From contig JASBYX010000001.1 in NCBI GenBank assembly GCA_029983755.1, positions 100,539-164,538 on the forward strand: 64,000 nucleotides of DNA, given 5' to 3'. Shown here in pieces: positions 1-8,654 of this stretch (position 1 is the first letter of the stretch; each line of letters opens with the position of its first letter). A program made the translations under genes and the position numbers. The notes beneath the pieces were generated by a model. That model was not told where the DNA came from. It made no database searches and was given only the letters and a program-made list of their open reading frames with translations. This DNA comes from Anaerovoracaceae bacterium (GTDB lineage: Bacteria > Bacillota > Clostridia > Peptostreptococcales > Anaerovoracaceae).

Positions 1-249
1 TGCAAAAAAGTAGCTGCTACCGTTACTGAATCTTGTAGGAAGCTGAACTACAAGATCCACCCCCTGCTTCACAGCAGATAGGCTCCTTGACCATTTGTCC
101 TCAAAAGCAGCCTCACCCCTCTGTACAAAATTGCCACTCATCACTGCAACTATAACAGAGTCAGGGAATTTCTCCCTTGTCTTTTTTATCAAATAGGAAT
201 GACCCTCATGAAAGGGATTGAATTCGGCGACAATGCCTATAGCATCCAT
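1..249 (-). CDS. tmcAL: tRNA(Met) cytidine acetate ligase TmcAL, N-terminal part
   Basis: The gene starts at an ATG at 249 and runs off the left edge, so only the first 83 residues are visible. They begin MDAIGIVAEFNPFHEGH, the nucleotidylyltransferase start of the TmcAL/YlbM family, with the nucleotide-binding HxGH signature as HEGH at residues 14-17. A second family patch, MSGNFVQRGEAA, follows. The enzyme activates acetate with ATP and acetylates the wobble cytidine of elongator tRNA-Met in the cytoplasm. It starts one base after the stop of the upstream coiled-coil gene, so the two are co-transcribed. The ylbM-coaD-rsmD neighbourhood is common in Firmicutes. Confidence 0.88.
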   Translation of the reverse strand, partial: MDAIGIVAEFNPFHEGHSYLIKKTREKFPDSVIVAVMSGNFVQRGEAAFEDKWSRSLSAVKQGVDLVVQLPTRFSNGSSYFFA

Positions 250-250
250 A

Positions 251-787
251 TTAATCCAGCTTTTTGCCTTCCCTTACAGTTTGCTCTGCAAGTGAAATAA
301 CTTCCTGCCTGTTAACGTTTATCGTCTCGTTTGCCTGGGCAAAAGTCTGTTCAATGGAATTCACCATGTCTCTGAACTTTGACACATAAATGCCATCCAA
401 CTGTTCTCCCATATTAAATAGCATTTTGTCCACATATTCAAAGGTTTTGATCTTGAGATCTCTGCAGTATGCCTCAGACTCATTTGTGATCTGAGCAGCC
501 CTTTCTTTGGCATTCTTTGTGATTATGTGCTCCTCAACTAAATCAGCTGCAAGCTTGTTGGCGTTTGCTACGATTTTCTTTGCATCAGCCTCAGCTTCAC
601 TTATGATGGTATCCTTGTTTTTGTTTATCCACATTGCCTCGGTTAGATCCTCCGGAAGAGCATCGTGAATGCTGGAAATAAGTTCCATAAACTCATCCCT
701 GTCCACCATAACCTTATTGGTGAGCAAAACATTTCTAGGTGTTTCAATCTTATCATGCATTTCTGCAAGGAGTTCAAATACTGTCAT
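251..787 (-). CDS. Coiled-coil protein of unknown function (V-ATPase subunit H/E-like)
   Basis: This 178-residue protein has no signal peptide or membrane segment. It is largely helical, with an alanine- and glutamate-rich middle (about residues 60-110, for example EAEADAKKIVANANKLAADL) that looks like coiled coil and resembles the stalk-type subunits of rotary ATPases and DivIVA-like proteins. Proteins of this kind are often labelled 'ATPase' between coaD and tmcAL in Clostridia, but no nucleotide-binding motif is visible. A scaffold or division-related role is possible; the true function is unknown. It lies 57 bp after coaD and one base before tmcAL, in the same transcription unit. Confidence 0.7.
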   Translation of the reverse strand: MTVFELLAEMHDKIETPRNVLLTNKVMVDRDEFMELISSIHDALPEDLTEAMWINKNKDTIISEAEADAKKIVANANKLAADLVEEHIITKNAKERAAQITNESEAYCRDLKIKTFEYVDKMLFNMGEQLDGIYVSKFRDMVNSIEQTFAQANETINVNRQEVISLAEQTVREGKKLD

Positions 788-844
788 TTCGCACCTCTCC
801 TATTCTATAGTGATAATTAATTATACAGCAAAATACCTATTCTT

Positions 845-1330
845 TCAACGAAGTGAGTATTTTTCCCGCATTCTCTCCAAAATATGTTCAGGCACGAGGC
901 CTGCAGCGTTTCCTCCAAGGGATACAACTTCCTTTATCATGGATGAGCTGACAAATGAGTTCTCGGGACTTGTCATCAGAAATACAGACTCCACTCCTTC
1001 GTTGAAAAGATGTGCATTCATCTGAGCCATGGAGATTTCGTACTCGAAATCTGTAATAGCTCTAAGTCCTCTGATTATAGCGGTGAAATCATTGTCATTA
1101 ACAAAGTCAGCCAAAAGCCCTTTAAATGACTCTACTGAAATATTGGGTACATCCTTAAACAATTCCTCAAGCATATCTACCCTTTCCTCAACTGTGAAAA
1201 GAGGAGTTTTCTGTGGATTTTCAATGACACCTACAACGAGATGATCAAAGAGTTTTGCGGCTCTTTCAATGATGTCGATGTGGCCGTTGGTCACAGGGTC
1301 AAATGAGCCGGTGTATAGAGCTTTACTCAT
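845..1330 (-). CDS. coaD: Phosphopantetheine adenylyltransferase CoaD
   Basis: CoaD transfers AMP from ATP to 4'-phosphopantetheine, the penultimate step of coenzyme A synthesis. The 161-residue length is normal for the hexameric bacterial enzyme. The N-terminus ALYTGSFDPVTNGHIDI carries the TxGH nucleotidyltransferase signature, IIRGLRAITDFEYE is the substrate-binding region, and SPENSFVSSSMIKEV near residue 125 is the second ATP-binding patch. The start overlaps the end of rsmD by 8 bp, showing tight coupling. Confidence 0.95.
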   Translation of the reverse strand: MSKALYTGSFDPVTNGHIDIIERAAKLFDHLVVGVIENPQKTPLFTVEERVDMLEELFKDVPNISVESFKGLLADFVNDNDFTAIIRGLRAITDFEYEISMAQMNAHLFNEGVESVFLMTSPENSFVSSSMIKEVVSLGGNAAGLVPEHILERMREKYSLR

Positions 1331-1877
1331 CGCTTATTCCTTTCCTGTAAAAAGTCAACGCTTTCTTACCGTATTTCTTCTCCTTAAAAGCCTCCAAATT
1401 CTCATATCTTTCAGGCATATCAAATTTCTTTGAATGTTCTATGATGAGGATTCCATCATCATTTAGTAGATCTGAGTTCTCCACGCTTTCTAAAATCTCG
1501 AGGTTATATCCTTCTTCATAAGGTGGGTCAGCAAAGATTATATCCACAGGTTCATTGATTCTATCCATGGCAACCCTATAGTCTGAAGCAAGAATATTCG
1601 CCTGAGATTGGCATCCTATTTTGTTCACGTTGTTTCGAATTATGCTGACGCTTTCCCTGGATCTATCCACAAGGTATACCTTTTCCGCTCCCCTTGAAAG
1701 GGCCTCAAGTCCCACAGCTCCTGTTCCCGAAAACAAGTCCACAAATACTGAATTATGTATATCATTCATCAGCATGCTGAAAAGAGCCTCTTTGACCATT
1801 TCCGATGTGGGTCTTATATCGTAATTTGCCGGAGTTTCCAGTCTCCGCCCCTTAAAATTTCCTGCTATTATTCTCAT
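1323..1877 (-). CDS. rsmD: 16S rRNA (guanine966-N2)-methyltransferase RsmD
   Basis: RsmD methylates G966 of 16S rRNA in the 30S subunit using S-adenosylmethionine. The protein begins MRIIAGNFKGRRLETP, the typical family start, followed by the SAM-binding FVDLFSGTGAVGLEAL and the catalytic FADPPYEEGY motif. I chose the ATG at 1877 because GGGAG stands 8 bases upstream of it; an in-frame GTG at 1886 is possible. The gene overlaps coaD by 8 bp and follows recG after about 130 bp that hold a possible promoter. Confidence 0.93.
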   Translation of the reverse strand: MRIIAGNFKGRRLETPANYDIRPTSEMVKEALFSMLMNDIHNSVFVDLFSGTGAVGLEALSRGAEKVYLVDRSRESVSIIRNNVNKIGCQSQANILASDYRVAMDRINEPVDIIFADPPYEEGYNLEILESVENSDLLNDDGILIIEHSKKFDMPERYENLEAFKEKKYGKKALTFYRKGISDE

Positions 1878-1892
1878 TATCAACACTCCCGC

Positions 1893-1935
1893 TACAATAA
1901 TTTATTATTGTACTATAATTTATCTACAGTGGCTA
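1893..1935 (-). promoter_or_regulatory. Possible rsmD promoter overlapping a palindrome
   Basis: On the minus strand a -35-like TAGCCA (1930-1935) and a -10 TACAAT (1907-1912) are separated by 17 bases. The -10 is part of a perfect inverted repeat, TACAATAA at 1893-1900 and TTATTGTA at 1905-1912 with a 4-base loop. This could be a repressor site or simply an AT-rich palindrome. It sits in the only sizeable gap between recG and rsmD. Confidence 0.3.
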
Positions 1936-2004
1936 TCATAGTCTATTCAAAACCTGTCCAAAAACTGTCAATGTAAATGTGTGAATATATTAGTTCCCAT
2001 AGAA

Positions 2005-4050
2005 TTAGAGTATCAGATTCACTCCTTCACCATAAAGGCGTTTAACCCTATCTTTGAGATGGCGATTTTTCCTCTTGGCTAGTCTGGGGTCATCCTTCAA
2101 AATGTCTTTAGCGATTTTTAGTGAGTTTTGTAAGACATCAACGTGTTTGGTAAGGTGCGCAAATCGAAGGTTCGGTAATCCGTGTTGTCTAGTTCCAAAA
2201 ATATCCCCGGGGCCTCTCAATTTCAAGTCCTCCTCAGCTATTACAAATCCATCTGAATTCTTTTCCATGATTTCTGCTCTCTGATTGGAAGTCTCCGAAT
2301 TGGAGCTCAGAATCAGGAAACAATAGGATTGGAATTTCCCTCTGCCCACTCTTCCCCTGAGCTGATGTAGCTGGGCAAGACCAAAGCGTTCAGAATTCTC
2401 TATCACCATAACCGTTGCATTTGGAACATTGATACCAACTTCTATTACCACGGTGGACACCAAAAGATCAACCTTCCCTGCGTAAAATTCCTCCATTACC
2501 TCGGTCTTTTCGTCACCTGTCATCCTTCCGTGAAGAAGTGCCACATTAAATTCCGAGAATTTTTCGGTCATCTCCTCGTACAGTTCCAGTGCGGAACTTG
2601 CTTCAATGGCATCAGATTCCTCTATAAGCGGGGCTATAACATATCCCTGCCTTCCGGCTCTGAGCTCATCTCGAACTTTCGAATATGTTGCGTTCCTCTC
2701 CAATTTATCCTTAGCAACTTTGGTTATTATCTTCTTTCTACCCTTTGGCATGGATTTAATAACAGAGATATCAAGATCCCCATAGACCGCCACAGCCATG
2801 GTCCTCGGTATAGGTGTTGCTGTCATAACCATCACATTTGGATTCTGTCCTTTTTCCGTTAAAATCTGCCTTTGATTTACACCAAATCTATGCTGTTCAT
2901 CCGTTATGACAAGACCAAGTTTATTATAATTAACTCCTTCCCCAAGAACAGCATGTGTTCCTATTATCACATCTATATTACCAGCTGCAATATCTGTCAA
3001 AATTCTATCTCTTAGTTTTTTGCTCTGTTTACTGATGAGAAGTCCACATCTTATTCCAAGAGCCTGAAAAGAAGCCCCGATGGATTCATAGTGCTGCTTT
3101 GCAAGAATCTCAGTTGGAGCCATAAATACACTCTGATAGCCCTCCTTTGCCGCTGCATACATGCTGATTTCAGCAATAGCTGTTTTCCCGGATCCCACGT
3201 CCCCTTGTATCAACCTGTTCATTGCTGATGACGACTCCAAATCTCCGGCGATTTCGTTTAATGCCTTCTTCTGGTCTTTGGTCAAAGTAAATGGCAGCCT
3301 TTTCACGTATTCATCCATGTGTTCCGAAGAAATTATAACACCATTTTCTTTATTTCCATACTTTCCTCTTATGAGCAAAAGCCCGGTTTCAAGAGTCAGA
3401 AGCTCATCGAAAATCAGCCTGTATTTCCCTTCCAGGATTTCTTTCTTCTCCCTTGGAAAGTGAATCCCCCTCAGAGCATAAGAAGTCGAACAAACATTTG
3501 CCCTTTTTATAATACTGCTTTCAAGCCATTCCTCTGTCGCCTCCAGCGGATCAATGCTGTTAATCTGTCTCATCAAAGAGCGAATCTGTCTCCCTTTCAC
3601 ACGACCTATGTCACCGTAAACCGGCAAGATTCCCCTCTCGTCCTCATGGCTGCCTAGGGGAGCGAATTCCGGGTGCACCATCTGTATCCATCCACCGCTA
3701 TAGCTGATCTTACCAAAGAAACTGTACTCATCCCCCTGATGAATCATATTGTTAACATAAATTCCATTAAAAAAAACAACGCGAAGTACTCCGCCACCCT
3801 GATCCTCCACGTCAAAGGTCAGAAGGGACTTCCTTCCCATGTACTTAAATCTCTTGTTTTTAACTTTTCCTGCAACAAAATACTGGCCCTCTCCAAAGAT
3901 GTTTGCGATGGGTGTAGGGCTTCGTCTATCCTCATAGCTTTTCGGCAAGTAATAGATCAAATCCTGAAAAGTATTGATCCCTGCCTTTGCCAGATCCTGT
4001 GATTTCTGTTTTCCTATACCTTTAAGGCTCTCTACAGGTGTATCGTTCAT
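2005..4050 (-). CDS. recG: ATP-dependent DNA helicase RecG
   Basis: RecG remodels stalled replication forks and branch-migrates Holliday junctions. The 681-residue length is standard. An N-terminal wedge/OB domain (about residues 1-230, including GIGKQKSQDLAKAGI) is followed by two helicase domains: Walker A GDVGSGKTA near residue 286, the DEQHRFG box, MTATPIPRT, and HQLRGRVGRG near residue 560, then the TRG-type C-terminus. It follows the Asp23-like gene after 61 bp. The position next to the rpmB and asp23-like genes is conserved in Firmicutes. Confidence 0.97.
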   Translation of the reverse strand: MNDTPVESLKGIGKQKSQDLAKAGINTFQDLIYYLPKSYEDRRSPTPIANIFGEGQYFVAGKVKNKRFKYMGRKSLLTFDVEDQGGGVLRVVFFNGIYVNNMIHQGDEYSFFGKISYSGGWIQMVHPEFAPLGSHEDERGILPVYGDIGRVKGRQIRSLMRQINSIDPLEATEEWLESSIIKRANVCSTSYALRGIHFPREKKEILEGKYRLIFDELLTLETGLLLIRGKYGNKENGVIISSEHMDEYVKRLPFTLTKDQKKALNEIAGDLESSSAMNRLIQGDVGSGKTAIAEISMYAAAKEGYQSVFMAPTEILAKQHYESIGASFQALGIRCGLLISKQSKKLRDRILTDIAAGNIDVIIGTHAVLGEGVNYNKLGLVITDEQHRFGVNQRQILTEKGQNPNVMVMTATPIPRTMAVAVYGDLDISVIKSMPKGRKKIITKVAKDKLERNATYSKVRDELRAGRQGYVIAPLIEESDAIEASSALELYEEMTEKFSEFNVALLHGRMTGDEKTEVMEEFYAGKVDLLVSTVVIEVGINVPNATVMVIENSERFGLAQLHQLRGRVGRGKFQSYCFLILSSNSETSNQRAEIMEKNSDGFVIAEEDLKLRGPGDIFGTRQHGLPNLRFAHLTKHVDVLQNSLKIAKDILKDDPRLAKRKNRHLKDRVKRLYGEGVNLIL

Positions 4051-4111
4051 TTTCTTTCACAATCAACTTAAATAAACTATTAAAGTAAACGTGTAGGATG
4101 CAAAATTCAGC

Positions 4112-4519
4112 TCAAATTGCATCCTTCTCAATGGAAAAGTAGATATCTCTCTTTGCAACAAGCTTTGATTTAACTCCAACGAGATGTATGCTCACCTGTG
4201 TCAGGGGAATGCACAGATCTCCAAATTCCTCAAAAATCTCCTCTATAAGCTGTCTGTTATTTGCTCTAAGAGGAATTCCAAATTCAGCAACCATAGGAAT
4301 TATCAAGCTAAAACCTCTTCCCTCTTGTATTATTTCAATAGCATCGGAAAACCCCTCAAGGGAAAACTTTCCATCTTCCCATAGTAATTTACCTTTAGGG
4401 GTGGCCGGTATGAACTTACCTCTCCAACGCATCTGCATTATAACAGCCGCAACCTTCTCTGCGAAAAATGTTTTGTCAACTACGACTTCTCCAATTTCTG
4501 TCTGATGAATAATGCTCAT
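4112..4519 (-). CDS. Asp23/Gls24 family protein (YloU-like)
   Basis: This 135-residue protein resembles the Asp23/Gls24 (DUF322) family. It begins with an EIGEVVVDKTFFAEKVAAV segment and ends with a hydrophobic strand-helix-strand pattern, FSLIIPMVAEFGIPLRANNR then TQVSIHLVGV, matching the family's 'yG..ip.v...Q' and 'VnV.v.gV' patches. The middle is divergent, so the match is moderate. Family members are small cytosolic or membrane-associated proteins linked to envelope stress. Context supports it: in Bacillus yloU lies beside rpmB and upstream of recG. The fakA (yloV) gene usually found between it and recG is absent. Confidence 0.72.
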   Translation of the reverse strand: MSIIHQTEIGEVVVDKTFFAEKVAAVIMQMRWRGKFIPATPKGKLLWEDGKFSLEGFSDAIEIIQEGRGFSLIIPMVAEFGIPLRANNRQLIEEIFEEFGDLCIPLTQVSIHLVGVKSKLVAKRDIYFSIEKDAI

Positions 4520-4560
4520 TTAAATCTCTCGTTTGATCCCTTAAATAAAGTACCATATGA

Positions 4561-4583
4561 AAAAACCCGCAAAATGCGGGTTT
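4561..4583 (-). terminator. Intrinsic terminator of rpmB
   Basis: A hairpin with AAACCCGC and GCGGGTTT arms around ATTTT is followed on the minus strand by a run of T. It lies 14 bases after the rpmB stop and separates rpmB from the asp23-like/recG unit, although some read-through is likely because only about 40 bp remain before the next gene. Confidence 0.85.
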
Positions 4584-4596
4584 AAGCCAAATTCAA

Positions 4597-4788
4597 TTAT
4601 ACGGCACGGTTAACTTTGTTTGACTTGATACATCTAGTACAAACATTCGCCCTTCTAACAGTTCCATTATCGTTAATTCTAACTGTCTGGATATTAGCAT
4701 TCCACTTTCTTCTTGTATGTCTCATGGAATGGGAAACCTTGTTTCCTGAAGCCTGACCTTTACCGCAGATTTCACACTTTCTTGACAT
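4597..4788 (-). CDS. rpmB: Large ribosomal subunit protein bL28
   Basis: bL28 is a small basic protein of the 50S subunit. The 63 residues carry MSRKCEICGKG at the start, the family patch VSHSMRHTRRKW, and NVCTRCIKS near the end. Cys5, Cys8, Cys50 and Cys53 form a zinc ribbon, so this is the zinc-binding (C+) form. The gene stands alone between its own promoter and terminator. Confidence 0.97.
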   Translation of the reverse strand: MSRKCEICGKGQASGNKVSHSMRHTRRKWNANIQTVRINDNGTVRRANVCTRCIKSNKVNRAV

Positions 4789-4853
4789 CTACCGCACCTC
4801 CCTTTCTATATTCAGCATATGCTTAAAATTTCAAAATTCATACAACAACGGAT

Positions 4854-4883
4854 ATTATAGCACAATATCCCCATGTGTTGCAA
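4854..4883 (-). promoter_or_regulatory. rpmB promoter
   Basis: On the minus strand TTGCAA (4878-4883) and TATAAT (4854-4859) are separated by 18 bases, and TGC directly before TATAAT gives an extended -10. It lies about 65 bp before the rpmB ATG, in the gap after nrdG. Confidence 0.75.
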
Positions 4884-4953
4884 GAAAAATTTACTGATTT
4901 TCTAGCAATTTATCCCACTTCCTCAAAATTTCCTACAATTCTCGGGTCTGCAC

Positions 4954-5526
4954 TCAATTCACTGAAATCGTTTCTAAGGGAGTAACCTCTCCATTTGTGA
5001 AGTAATCCTTCATGTCAATGATTCTCTGATTTTCGCTTCCCCTATACATTAGGGATATATTCCTCTTCTTCTCAACATACCTTCCTTCGATGAGATGGTC
5101 TGTAAGCATGAGAAGTTCCTTCAGGTTATTCTCGGATTTCATTCTCTCTTCCAACTCTTCCATGGTGTATCCCGTATATATGAGAAGGTGCAAACCTCTT
5201 TCCTTTACGAGTTTTGCAAGCTGAAGAAAGCCGTCAACCTGACAAAGTGGTTCACCACCTGAGAATGTTACCCCTTGGAGAAGAGGATTCTCGTCAATGG
5301 CTTTGATGATCTCCTCGGGTGAAAATAAATTTCCACCCTCAAAGCTGTGTGTGGATGGATTGTGACATCCCTTACAATTGTGTGGACAACCTTGGCAGAA
5401 AATAACAAATCGTATCCCAGGACCGTCCACAATGGATTCCTTTATAAATCCTGCAACTCTTATCTCATTTGAATTGTCTTTGTTATTCAGGTCTTTAGAG
5501 TCTAGGGATTCTCTCAAATTGCTCAC
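4954..5526 (-). CDS. nrdG: Anaerobic ribonucleotide reductase activating protein NrdG
   Basis: NrdG is a radical-SAM enzyme that places the glycyl radical on NrdD. It has the CX3CX2C iron-sulfur motif in CQGCPHNCKGCHNP, after the family patch VDGPGIRFVIF, and the GVTFSGGEPL motif. The start is uncertain. A GTG at 5526 stands just after a strong AAGGAGGAGG, while an ATG at 5565 would overlap nrdD by 71 bp. About 20 polar residues precede the conserved domain in either case. It is translationally coupled to nrdD. Confidence 0.92.
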   Translation of the reverse strand: MSNLRESLDSKDLNNKDNSNEIRVAGFIKESIVDGPGIRFVIFCQGCPHNCKGCHNPSTHSFEGGNLFSPEEIIKAIDENPLLQGVTFSGGEPLCQVDGFLQLAKLVKERGLHLLIYTGYTMEELEERMKSENNLKELLMLTDHLIEGRYVEKKRNISLMYRGSENQRIIDMKDYFTNGEVTPLETISVN

Positions 5527-7744
5527 CCTCCTCCTTTTCTCTTCTACCGCACTGAGGGCAAACATCGTCGATTATTCCTGTATATCCGCAGCAAGGATCC
5601 CTGTCAACAGGATGGTTGATTGATCCATATCCCACACCGTTTTCCTTCATGCACCTAACCACCTGTTCAAAAGCATCTAAGTTCTTGAGTGGGTCCCCAT
5701 CAAGCTCTATGTAAGAAATGTGACCGCCGTTTGTCATCTCGTGGTATGGAGCTTCCAGCTTTATCTTCTCAAAGGCTCCTATGTTGTAATAAACAGGAAC
5801 GTGGAAGCTGTTTGTATAGAAATCTCTATCTGTAACTCCTGGAATTTCACCAAACTTCTTTCTATCTATGCGAACAAAACGCCCTGACAGTCCCTCTGCA
5901 GGTGTAGCTATAAGAGACCAGTTAAGACCGGTTCTCCTTGCCTCTTCGTCCATTCTCTTTCTCATATATGCAACAATCATGAGACCAAGATCCTGAGCTT
6001 CTTTAGATTCACCGTGGTGAACCCCTATCAAGGCCTTAAGACACTCGGCAAGGCCAATGAACCCGATTGTTAGGGTTCCGTGCTTGATAACTTCGCTCAC
6101 ATCATCCGTTGGCTTAAGTTTTTCTGAATCGATCCATACACCCTGACCCATTAGGAATGGGAAGTTCATAACCTTTTTCTGGGATTGAATCTTAAGTCTC
6201 TCGTTAAGCTGTCCGATACACAGGTCAATTTTCTGGTCCAGAGCCTCAAAGAAAGCATCCACATCACCCTTAGCCTTTATGGCAAGTCTTGGAAGATTTA
6301 TAGATGTAAATGACAGATTTCCTCTGCCGTAGACTATTTCCCTTGTAGGATCATAGGTATTCCCCAAAACTCTTGTTCTGCAACCCATGTATGCACACTC
6401 TGTTTCAGGATGTCCTTCCCTGTAGTACTGCTTATTGAATGGAGCATCAAGGAAGCTGAAATTAGGGAAAAGTCTCTTTGCGGACGTTCTGCAAGCCAGC
6501 TTGAAAAGATCGTAGTTAGGATCTTCCGGATTGTAGCTTACTCCCTCTTTAACCTTGAAAATCTGAATAGGGAAAATAGGTGTCTCTCCGTTTCCAAGTC
6601 CAGCCTCAGTAGCCTCCATAACGCACTTCATAACCAGTCGACCCTCCGGTGATGTATCCGTTCCATAGTTGATGGAGCTGAATGGCACCTGAGCACCTGC
6701 CCTTGAGTGCATGGTGTTGAGGTTATGAATTAGAGCCTCCATAGCCTGATATGTCTTTCTTACGATTTCCTGATCTGCAAAGTCTTTGGACTTCTCCTGA
6801 GCCTTCTTCAAATCTTCCTCATTGATACCATCGATTTTCAACAAAATATCTGTCTCAATGCGGGTATATTCGTCATTCCAGTCCATCTGAGGCTCAAGGC
6901 CGTGCTCATCCAGAATTTCTTTGCCTATTTCTTTCATCTTCTTAGGACCATCTTTGATATCACCCATGAATTCAAGGAACTTCCCAAGGTTTGTCCAATA
7001 AAGCTTTCTATATGTCTTCCTTACTCCTGGAGCCATTCCATAGTCAAAGTTTGGAACTGACTGTCCCCCATGCTGATCGTTCTGGTTTGACTGGATAGCT
7101 ATACAGGCGAGAGCTGCGTAACTTTCAATATCATTTGGCTCTCTCAGATGCCCATGCCCTGTGGAGAATCCTCCCTTCAAAAGAGAAACCAGATCTATCT
7201 GACAGCAAGTCATGGTCAAGGTATAAAAATCCATATCGTGAATGTGTATGTCCCCCTCTTCGTGAGCCTTCACAAACTTAGGATCTATAACATACATCTT
7301 ATAGAATTCCTTTGCACCTTCAGATCCGTATTTGAGCATCGTACCCATAGCAGTGTTACCGTCTATATTTGCGTTTTCCCTTTTGATATCGTTATCCTTA
7401 GCATCTACAAAGGTGAGATCCTCATATATCTTCATGAGCTTGGTATTCATATCCCTAACTCTTGTTCTCTCAGCTCTATAAAGGATATATTCCTTCGCCG
7501 TCCTTGCGTGGCCGTTATCTATGAGAATTTTCTCAACAGCATCCTGAATCTGCTCTACTGTAGGCATGTTGTTGTGACACACCTCAGTCAAGTAAAGCTC
7601 TACCTGCTTTGCCAGATAGGTGGCCATCTCCTTGTCGTTACCCCCTAGGACTTGCGCTGCCTTAAATATAGCCGTAGCAATCTTATCAATATTGAATTCG
7701 GCAGTTCGTCCATCTCTCTTTACAATTTTCTTGATCTCTGTCAT
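5495..7744 (-). CDS. nrdD: Anaerobic (class III) ribonucleoside-triphosphate reductase NrdD
   Basis: NrdD reduces ribonucleoside triphosphates to deoxyribonucleotides without oxygen. The N-terminus (about residues 3-90, IKKIVKRDGRTAEFNIDKI) is an ATP-cone for allosteric control. The catalytic barrel follows, and the C-terminus carries the glycyl-radical region CCGYTG (near residue 718) with CPQCGR completing a zinc site. I chose the ATG at 7744, with AGGGG 10 bases upstream, over an in-frame ATG at 7765 that precedes that ribosome site. Its presence supports an anaerobic host. The unit is nrdD-nrdG. Confidence 0.97.
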   Translation of the reverse strand: MTEIKKIVKRDGRTAEFNIDKIATAIFKAAQVLGGNDKEMATYLAKQVELYLTEVCHNNMPTVEQIQDAVEKILIDNGHARTAKEYILYRAERTRVRDMNTKLMKIYEDLTFVDAKDNDIKRENANIDGNTAMGTMLKYGSEGAKEFYKMYVIDPKFVKAHEEGDIHIHDMDFYTLTMTCCQIDLVSLLKGGFSTGHGHLREPNDIESYAALACIAIQSNQNDQHGGQSVPNFDYGMAPGVRKTYRKLYWTNLGKFLEFMGDIKDGPKKMKEIGKEILDEHGLEPQMDWNDEYTRIETDILLKIDGINEEDLKKAQEKSKDFADQEIVRKTYQAMEALIHNLNTMHSRAGAQVPFSSINYGTDTSPEGRLVMKCVMEATEAGLGNGETPIFPIQIFKVKEGVSYNPEDPNYDLFKLACRTSAKRLFPNFSFLDAPFNKQYYREGHPETECAYMGCRTRVLGNTYDPTREIVYGRGNLSFTSINLPRLAIKAKGDVDAFFEALDQKIDLCIGQLNERLKIQSQKKVMNFPFLMGQGVWIDSEKLKPTDDVSEVIKHGTLTIGFIGLAECLKALIGVHHGESKEAQDLGLMIVAYMRKRMDEEARRTGLNWSLIATPAEGLSGRFVRIDRKKFGEIPGVTDRDFYTNSFHVPVYYNIGAFEKIKLEAPYHEMTNGGHISYIELDGDPLKNLDAFEQVVRCMKENGVGYGSINHPVDRDPCCGYTGIIDDVCPQCGRREKEEGEQFERIPRL

Positions 7745-7869
7745 CACACTATATCCCCTTATCATAAATTTTATTAATAACGGTTACACCTTTGGTGGAT
7801 AAAGCCGCTTATTATCAGGTTTTCTGTATTAACCAAGCCGTTTTCAGTGGCAAGGGTCGATTACCATAT

Positions 7870-7925
7870 CTTGTGGTTTTTGTTCCTGTGATTAATAGAT
7901 TATACCACAAGTGCTATTTTGTCAA
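7870..7925 (-). promoter_or_regulatory. nrdD promoter with inverted repeat (possible NrdR operator)
   Basis: On the minus strand TTGACA (7920-7925) and TATAAT (7899-7904) are 15 bases apart, with TGG before TATAAT giving an extended -10. CTTGTGGT at 7870-7877 and ACCACAAG at 7904-7911 form a perfect inverted repeat, one arm of which touches the -10. A pair of repressor half-sites placed this way fits a ribonucleotide-reductase regulator such as NrdR, but the match to the NrdR-box consensus is only partial. Confidence 0.5.
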
Positions 7926-7955
7926 TAAAAAAAAGAGGCTTTCGCCTCGAAAAAT
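7924..7955 (-). terminator. Intrinsic terminator of the acetyltransferase gene
   Basis: The minus strand reads GAGGC-GAAA-GCCTC followed by eight T. This is a GNRA-loop hairpin with a U tract, about 40 bp after the stop of the acetyltransferase gene and just before the nrdD -35 element, so it insulates the nrdD promoter. Confidence 0.85.
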
Positions 7956-7993
7956 TCAAAAAGAATTTGCAAATCTTTTCAGGTCAAAATCCC

Positions 7994-8530
7994 CTATCTC
8001 TTATGCTTCTCATAGTACTCTGATCTGAGCATTGACATGAGAATAAGGTCCACATATTTGCCGTTTTTCTTCCCGGAATTTCTCATGATTCCTTCCCTTG
8101 AAAACCCGATTTTCTCGTAGAGATGTTCAGCCTTCTTATTAGCTGTCATGTAATCAAGGGTAACCCTTTCCATGTGCATATTGATAAAGGCAAAGTCAAG
8201 CATAAGCTTAAGTGCATCGTAGCCATATCCCTTATCTCGGTATTCTTCATCTGCAATATAGATCCTTGTAATATCCATGGAATCCGTTCGTCTACTTATC
8301 CTGGTGAGGTAAATCTTACCGATAGGTAGATTTCCTTCTCTAAGGCATATGGTGTACATTTTCTCAGATGGATCTTCCTTACAATGAATGAAGTCAACAA
8401 CAGCATCCTCATAAGTCCTGCCCTCATCCATGGTGAAAAACTCTGTCACGCTTGGTTTAACCTCCCACTGCGCAAAGTAAGTACAGTCTTCGAAAACTGA
8501 TTCCCTAATGTAAATATTCTTTGAATCCAT
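7994..8530 (-). CDS. GNAT-family N-acetyltransferase (RimJ/RimL-like)
   Basis: The 178-residue protein has the GNAT fold. YIRESVFEDCTYFAQWE at the start resembles RimJ/RimL proteins. The acetyl-CoA binding motif A is seen in YIADEEYRDKGYGYDALKLM, and EHLYEKIGFSREGIMR near residue 140 is the C-terminal motif. It probably acetylates an amine on a small molecule or protein; the substrate is unknown. It stands alone, divergent from the next gene, with AGGAGG 10 bases before its ATG and its own terminator. Confidence 0.85.
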   Translation of the reverse strand: MDSKNIYIRESVFEDCTYFAQWEVKPSVTEFFTMDEGRTYEDAVVDFIHCKEDPSEKMYTICLREGNLPIGKIYLTRISRRTDSMDITRIYIADEEYRDKGYGYDALKLMLDFAFINMHMERVTLDYMTANKKAEHLYEKIGFSREGIMRNSGKKNGKYVDLILMSMLRSEYYEKHKR

Positions 8531-8584
8531 CTACCCACATCCTCCTACATCAAAATATTATTATGATCATATGCAAGAAAAAAC

Positions 8585-8613
8585 TTGTCATAATTACCAA
8601 GCTTTGGTATATT
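8585..8613 (+). promoter_or_regulatory. Promoter of the M20C-like gene
   Basis: TTGTCA (8585-8590) and TATATT (8608-8613) are separated by 17 bases. The transcript would start about 35 bp before the ATG at 8655, which has AAAGGAG 11 bases upstream. Confidence 0.6.
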
Positions 8614-8654
8614 ATATATGATTTGGTCTGGAAAATAAAGGAGCTTGAACATAA

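Noticed and set aside
2530..2862. Open frame of 110 codons on the plus strand
   Set aside because: It is antisense to conserved recG helicase motifs and has no recognisable protein features.
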